DNA from: Ailanthus altissimus
Lineage: Eukaryota > Streptophyta > Magnoliopsida > Sapindales > Simaroubaceae
Assembly: GCA_946807835.1 (NCBI GenBank)
Contig: OX327691.1
Span: 942,188 to 1,006,187 of the forward strand
Reading direction: 5' to 3'
DNA: 64,000 bases
Under the pieces are notes generated by a model. The model did no database searches. It saw only the letters and a program-made list of their open reading frames with translations, and had not been told where the DNA came from. The translations under genes were made by a program, and so were the position numbers. Below are positions 61,462 to 64,000 of this stretch, piece by piece; within the stretch, counting starts at the first letter, position 1; each line of letters begins with the position of its first letter.

Positions 61462-62074
61462 GAAAATCATGAAAAAGCCTTGAATTTTACTGCTGGAAAT
61501 GCTCCCCCTCACTTGGCCGAATACTCCTCTTTTTACTCTAACATGTTTTCCTTTTCAATTTACCAAATTTCTAAACACTTCTTCCTTTTATAGTGCTCTT
61601 CCAAAAGTTCAATTTACTCCTCAACTAAATCTAAATTTCTAAAATTCAATTAGTTAGAAATAAAGGCATATGATTGGTCAATTTCTAACTATTTGACTGA
61701 ACTAGTCAAACTAACCAAATTACTCTTTTAACATGGCAATCCATGAGCTTATTCCTCATTAGTTTATTTCCTAACACATGGATTGTGTTTTTTAATAAAG
61801 GCTGGTTCCATGCATAACACTTTATATAGAAATCTATGTGTTAAATTGAAATTTCCTTTTCCAAGCTAATACAACAAAAATTTCAAAAAAATCCCATGAC
61901 CGTCCAACTCCCCAATCGACTGTGAAATTATCAAATTGGGTCTAGTACCTCTCACATGCACAATAGAAAAAAAAATATTTCTAATAAGGTTAAAATTGGG
62001 TAACCCTACGATTTCTCTATCATTTTATACAAAAATCTAGGTATCTACACTATTAATAGGGACCAGATATTATA
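61462..62074 (-). mobile_element. Tekay-like 3' LTR, copy E1, right segment
   Basis: Starts at GAAAATCATGAAAAAGCC, equivalent to the leader-proximal part of the other copies, and runs to the LTR start, which reads TATAATATCTGG on the minus strand (family TGTAATATCC). Confidence 0.85.
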
Positions 62075-63649
62075 GTTTCAACCATGCTAAAAAAATTTCA
62101 TCCTCAAAATTTAAACCATACCTGTCCCAAAGAGGTAGGCATGTTGTACTCACATATGATCTTCACGTTCCTACGTGGCTTCTTCTACTCCATGGTTCAT
62201 CATAATACCTTCACCAAGGAAATGCTTTTATTACGAAGTACTTGCTTTTTCTGGTCTAGAATTTGCACAGGCTTTCTTCATAGGTCAAAGTCTCATTTAA
62301 TTCTACTTATTGTTCCCTTAGGATGTGCAAAGGGTCTGCTATGTACTTGCAAAGCATGAAAATGTGAAACACGTTATAGATTCAGGCCAACTCTATCGGT
62401 AATCGTAGACGATATACCTCACCCTCAACTATTTTGACTATTTCATATGGCCCAATGTATCGGGGACTTAACTTCCCTCGCTTCCCAAATCTTAATACTC
62501 CTTTTCATGGTGATATCTTTAATAAGAATTTATCATCAACTTAGAACTCTAAGTCCCTTCTTCAATTATCTGCATAACTCTTCTGTTTATCGTTAGCTAT
62601 TTTCAATCTATGTCTGATAATTTGAATCTTTTCTGAAGTAATCTGGACAATGTTTGGACCAATACATTTCTTTCACTAACTTTATCCCAGCAAACTGGAG
62701 TTCTATACTTCCTTTCATATAACACTTCATATAGTGCCATCCCGATGCTGGCATGGTAGCTATTATTGTAAGTGAACTCCATCAATGGCAGGTGAGTATC
62801 ATGGCTCCCCTTAAACTCTATAGCACATGCCCTAAGTATATCCTTAAGTATCTAAATCATCCGCTCAGACTGGCCATCCGTCTGTGGATGAAAGGCCGTA
62901 CTGAAATTCAATTTATCGCCAAGAGCTTTCTGTAAGCTGGAGAAAAATCAAAAAGTGAATCGTAGATCTCTATCTGAGACTATGGATACTAGAGTGCAAT
63001 GAAATTGTACCACCTCATCTACGTACAACTGGACCAATTTGACTAGGGAATAATTACTTTTGATAGGTAGGAAATGGCCAATTTGTCTATCAACAATTAC
63101 CTATATTGCATCATTGCCTCTTTGGCCACGTGGAAGTCCTATCTCAAAATCCATTGTTATCCTCTCCCATTTTCACTCAGAGATTGGAAGGGGTTGTAAG
63201 AGCACTGTAGGTTTTTAGTGTTTACTTGCTGGCAAGTCAGGCATTTAGAGACAAATTCAGCTATATCTTTTCTTATGCTCTTCTACCAGTAGTGCTCTTT
63301 TAGGGTATGATATATTTTTATGCTCTCTGGATGCATAACATATGCAGAAGATTGAGCTTCTTCCATAATCTCTTTTCTCAACTCATTCACATTCGGTTCA
63401 CATAATCTCCTACCAAAGGTTACTGTAACATCCCTGGTTACTAAAAATTCTTTTCGTTGCCCAGACTTGATTTCACCAGTCAATTTAACTACATGTGGAT
63501 CTTGAGTCTGTAATTTTTGATCTAATCAACTAGTATCGAGTGGACCTGAAATATGGCTAATAGTGCACTCAAATCTGACAACTCCAATCTCACACCCAAA
63601 GACCTCAATTCTATTAGCATTAATAGATATGTGGCATTTAGGTGAGCTA
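62075..63649 (-). pseudogene. Tekay-like chromovirus integrase (decayed), internal 3' end of the E1 element
   Basis: In minus direction: KIYHTLKEHYW (zinc-binding region start, about 63290), FVSKCLTCQQVN, many stops through the core, then MEFTYNNSYHASIGMALYEV, LYERKYRTPVCWDKVSERNV, and a GPY/F domain RGKLSPRYIGPYEIVK followed by IYNVFHIFMLCKY. It ends against the LTR just as the integrase at 1-1087 does, so both belong to one family. It is more decayed than the copy at 1-1087. The upstream side is cut by the Athila-type LTR at 63650. Confidence 0.85.
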
Positions 63650-64000
63650 TGATGCGATATTTCTATATCATAAATTAAGTGCAAGTATACACTATCGTAT
63701 GTAAGTAATAAAGAGACTAATTAGTCGAATGTCGAACCCACAGGGATAATTTCTTCTTATTAACCAATTACTAAAATTATGTCTTTCTAATAATTATTCA
63801 GAAAAATAAAAATCCAAGAATGAATGTAGAAAATATAAAAGTAAAAACACAATGCAATGAGATTTAAAGATAGCAATGTAGAGAAAACCTAGGATTAATA
63901 TTATCCCTCAATATGTTTCTAATGATTAATCCTCTAATATTTAACTCACTTAGTCTTTATTATTGATCAAGACACTAATGTATTCACAAGCCTCTTCCAA
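63650..64000 (-). mobile_element. Athila-type LTR, truncated by window end
   Basis: Starts TGATGCGATATTTCTATATC and is the reverse complement of the last ~350 bp of the solo LTR at 52676-54044 with few changes. It interrupts the Tekay-like integrase region. The rest lies beyond the window. Confidence 0.85.

Noticed and set aside
1..64000. CRISPR arrays, bacterial operons, ribosomal RNA and tRNA genes
   Set aside because: None seen. Repeats here are plant microsatellites, minisatellites and LTRs without regular spacer structure, and the tRNA-like motif at ~30.56 kb does not fold into a full cloverleaf by eye.

Overview
This window is nuclear DNA of a flowering plant, most likely a eudicot. 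It is AT-rich, has one spliced plant gene with 14 coding introns, and is otherwise dominated by nested LTR retrotransposons of plant lineages (Tekay/Del-like chromovirus, Athila-like, Tat/Ogre-like, Ty1/copia). I see no rRNA or tRNA gene, CRISPR array or bacterial-type operon. The species cannot be named from sequence alone.

Layout. 1-3196: 3' end of a Tekay-like Ty3/gypsy element (integrase, purine tract, 3' LTR). 5.2-14.9 kb: an old minus-strand Tat/Ogre-like element with a promoter and a 'putative gypsy-type transposase' gag. It is broken by two solo LTRs, each with a perfect 5-bp target duplication: 6453-9175 (CCCAT) and 10651-12927 (GAGAC). 15850-22342: the one apparently intact gene, plus strand, 15 coding exons, 819 residues predicted, a coiled-coil protein with a conserved C-terminal domain of unknown function. 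24.9-27.6 kb: an older plus-strand copy of the Tekay LTR. 29.5-30.8 kb: a fold-back element with long inverted arms. 30869-35.6 kb: a truncated Ty1/copia element (LTR, PBS, gag). 36.3-36.96 kb: a mitochondrial nad4 fragment. 36959-39732: another solo Tekay LTR.

40247-56721 is one complete minus-strand Athila-like element flanked by the target duplication ACCTT. It has a 5' LTR, a tRNA-Asp-type primer site, a long AT-rich minisatellite leader, decayed gag-PR-RT-RH-IN, and a 3' LTR preceded by a G-rich purine tract. Two younger solo LTRs sit inside it (44434-47183, TTTAT; 52676-54044, ACACT/ACATT). Between pol and the 3' LTR it carries host-like sequence. One piece is a full-length, intronless, single-frame copy of a LONELY GUY (LOG) cytokinin-activating enzyme gene with four stop codons. 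The other is an unrecognised coding relic split by a solo LTR. The element landed in a tandem-repeat tract of a Tat-like relic (39.73-40.25 and 56.72-58.09 kb).

58086-63649: the 3' end of a minus-strand Tekay-like element whose LTR is interrupted by an inverted, 5'-truncated copy of the same LTR. 63650-64000: a truncated copy of the LTR also seen at 52676-54044.

The most notable observations are the LOG retrocopy inside an Athila element, seven copies of one ~2.7 kb LTR in 64 kb, and the gene's GC-AG intron and intron-split stop codon. All retroelement reading frames are broken. The 15.85-22.34 kb gene is the only locus I would call functional.
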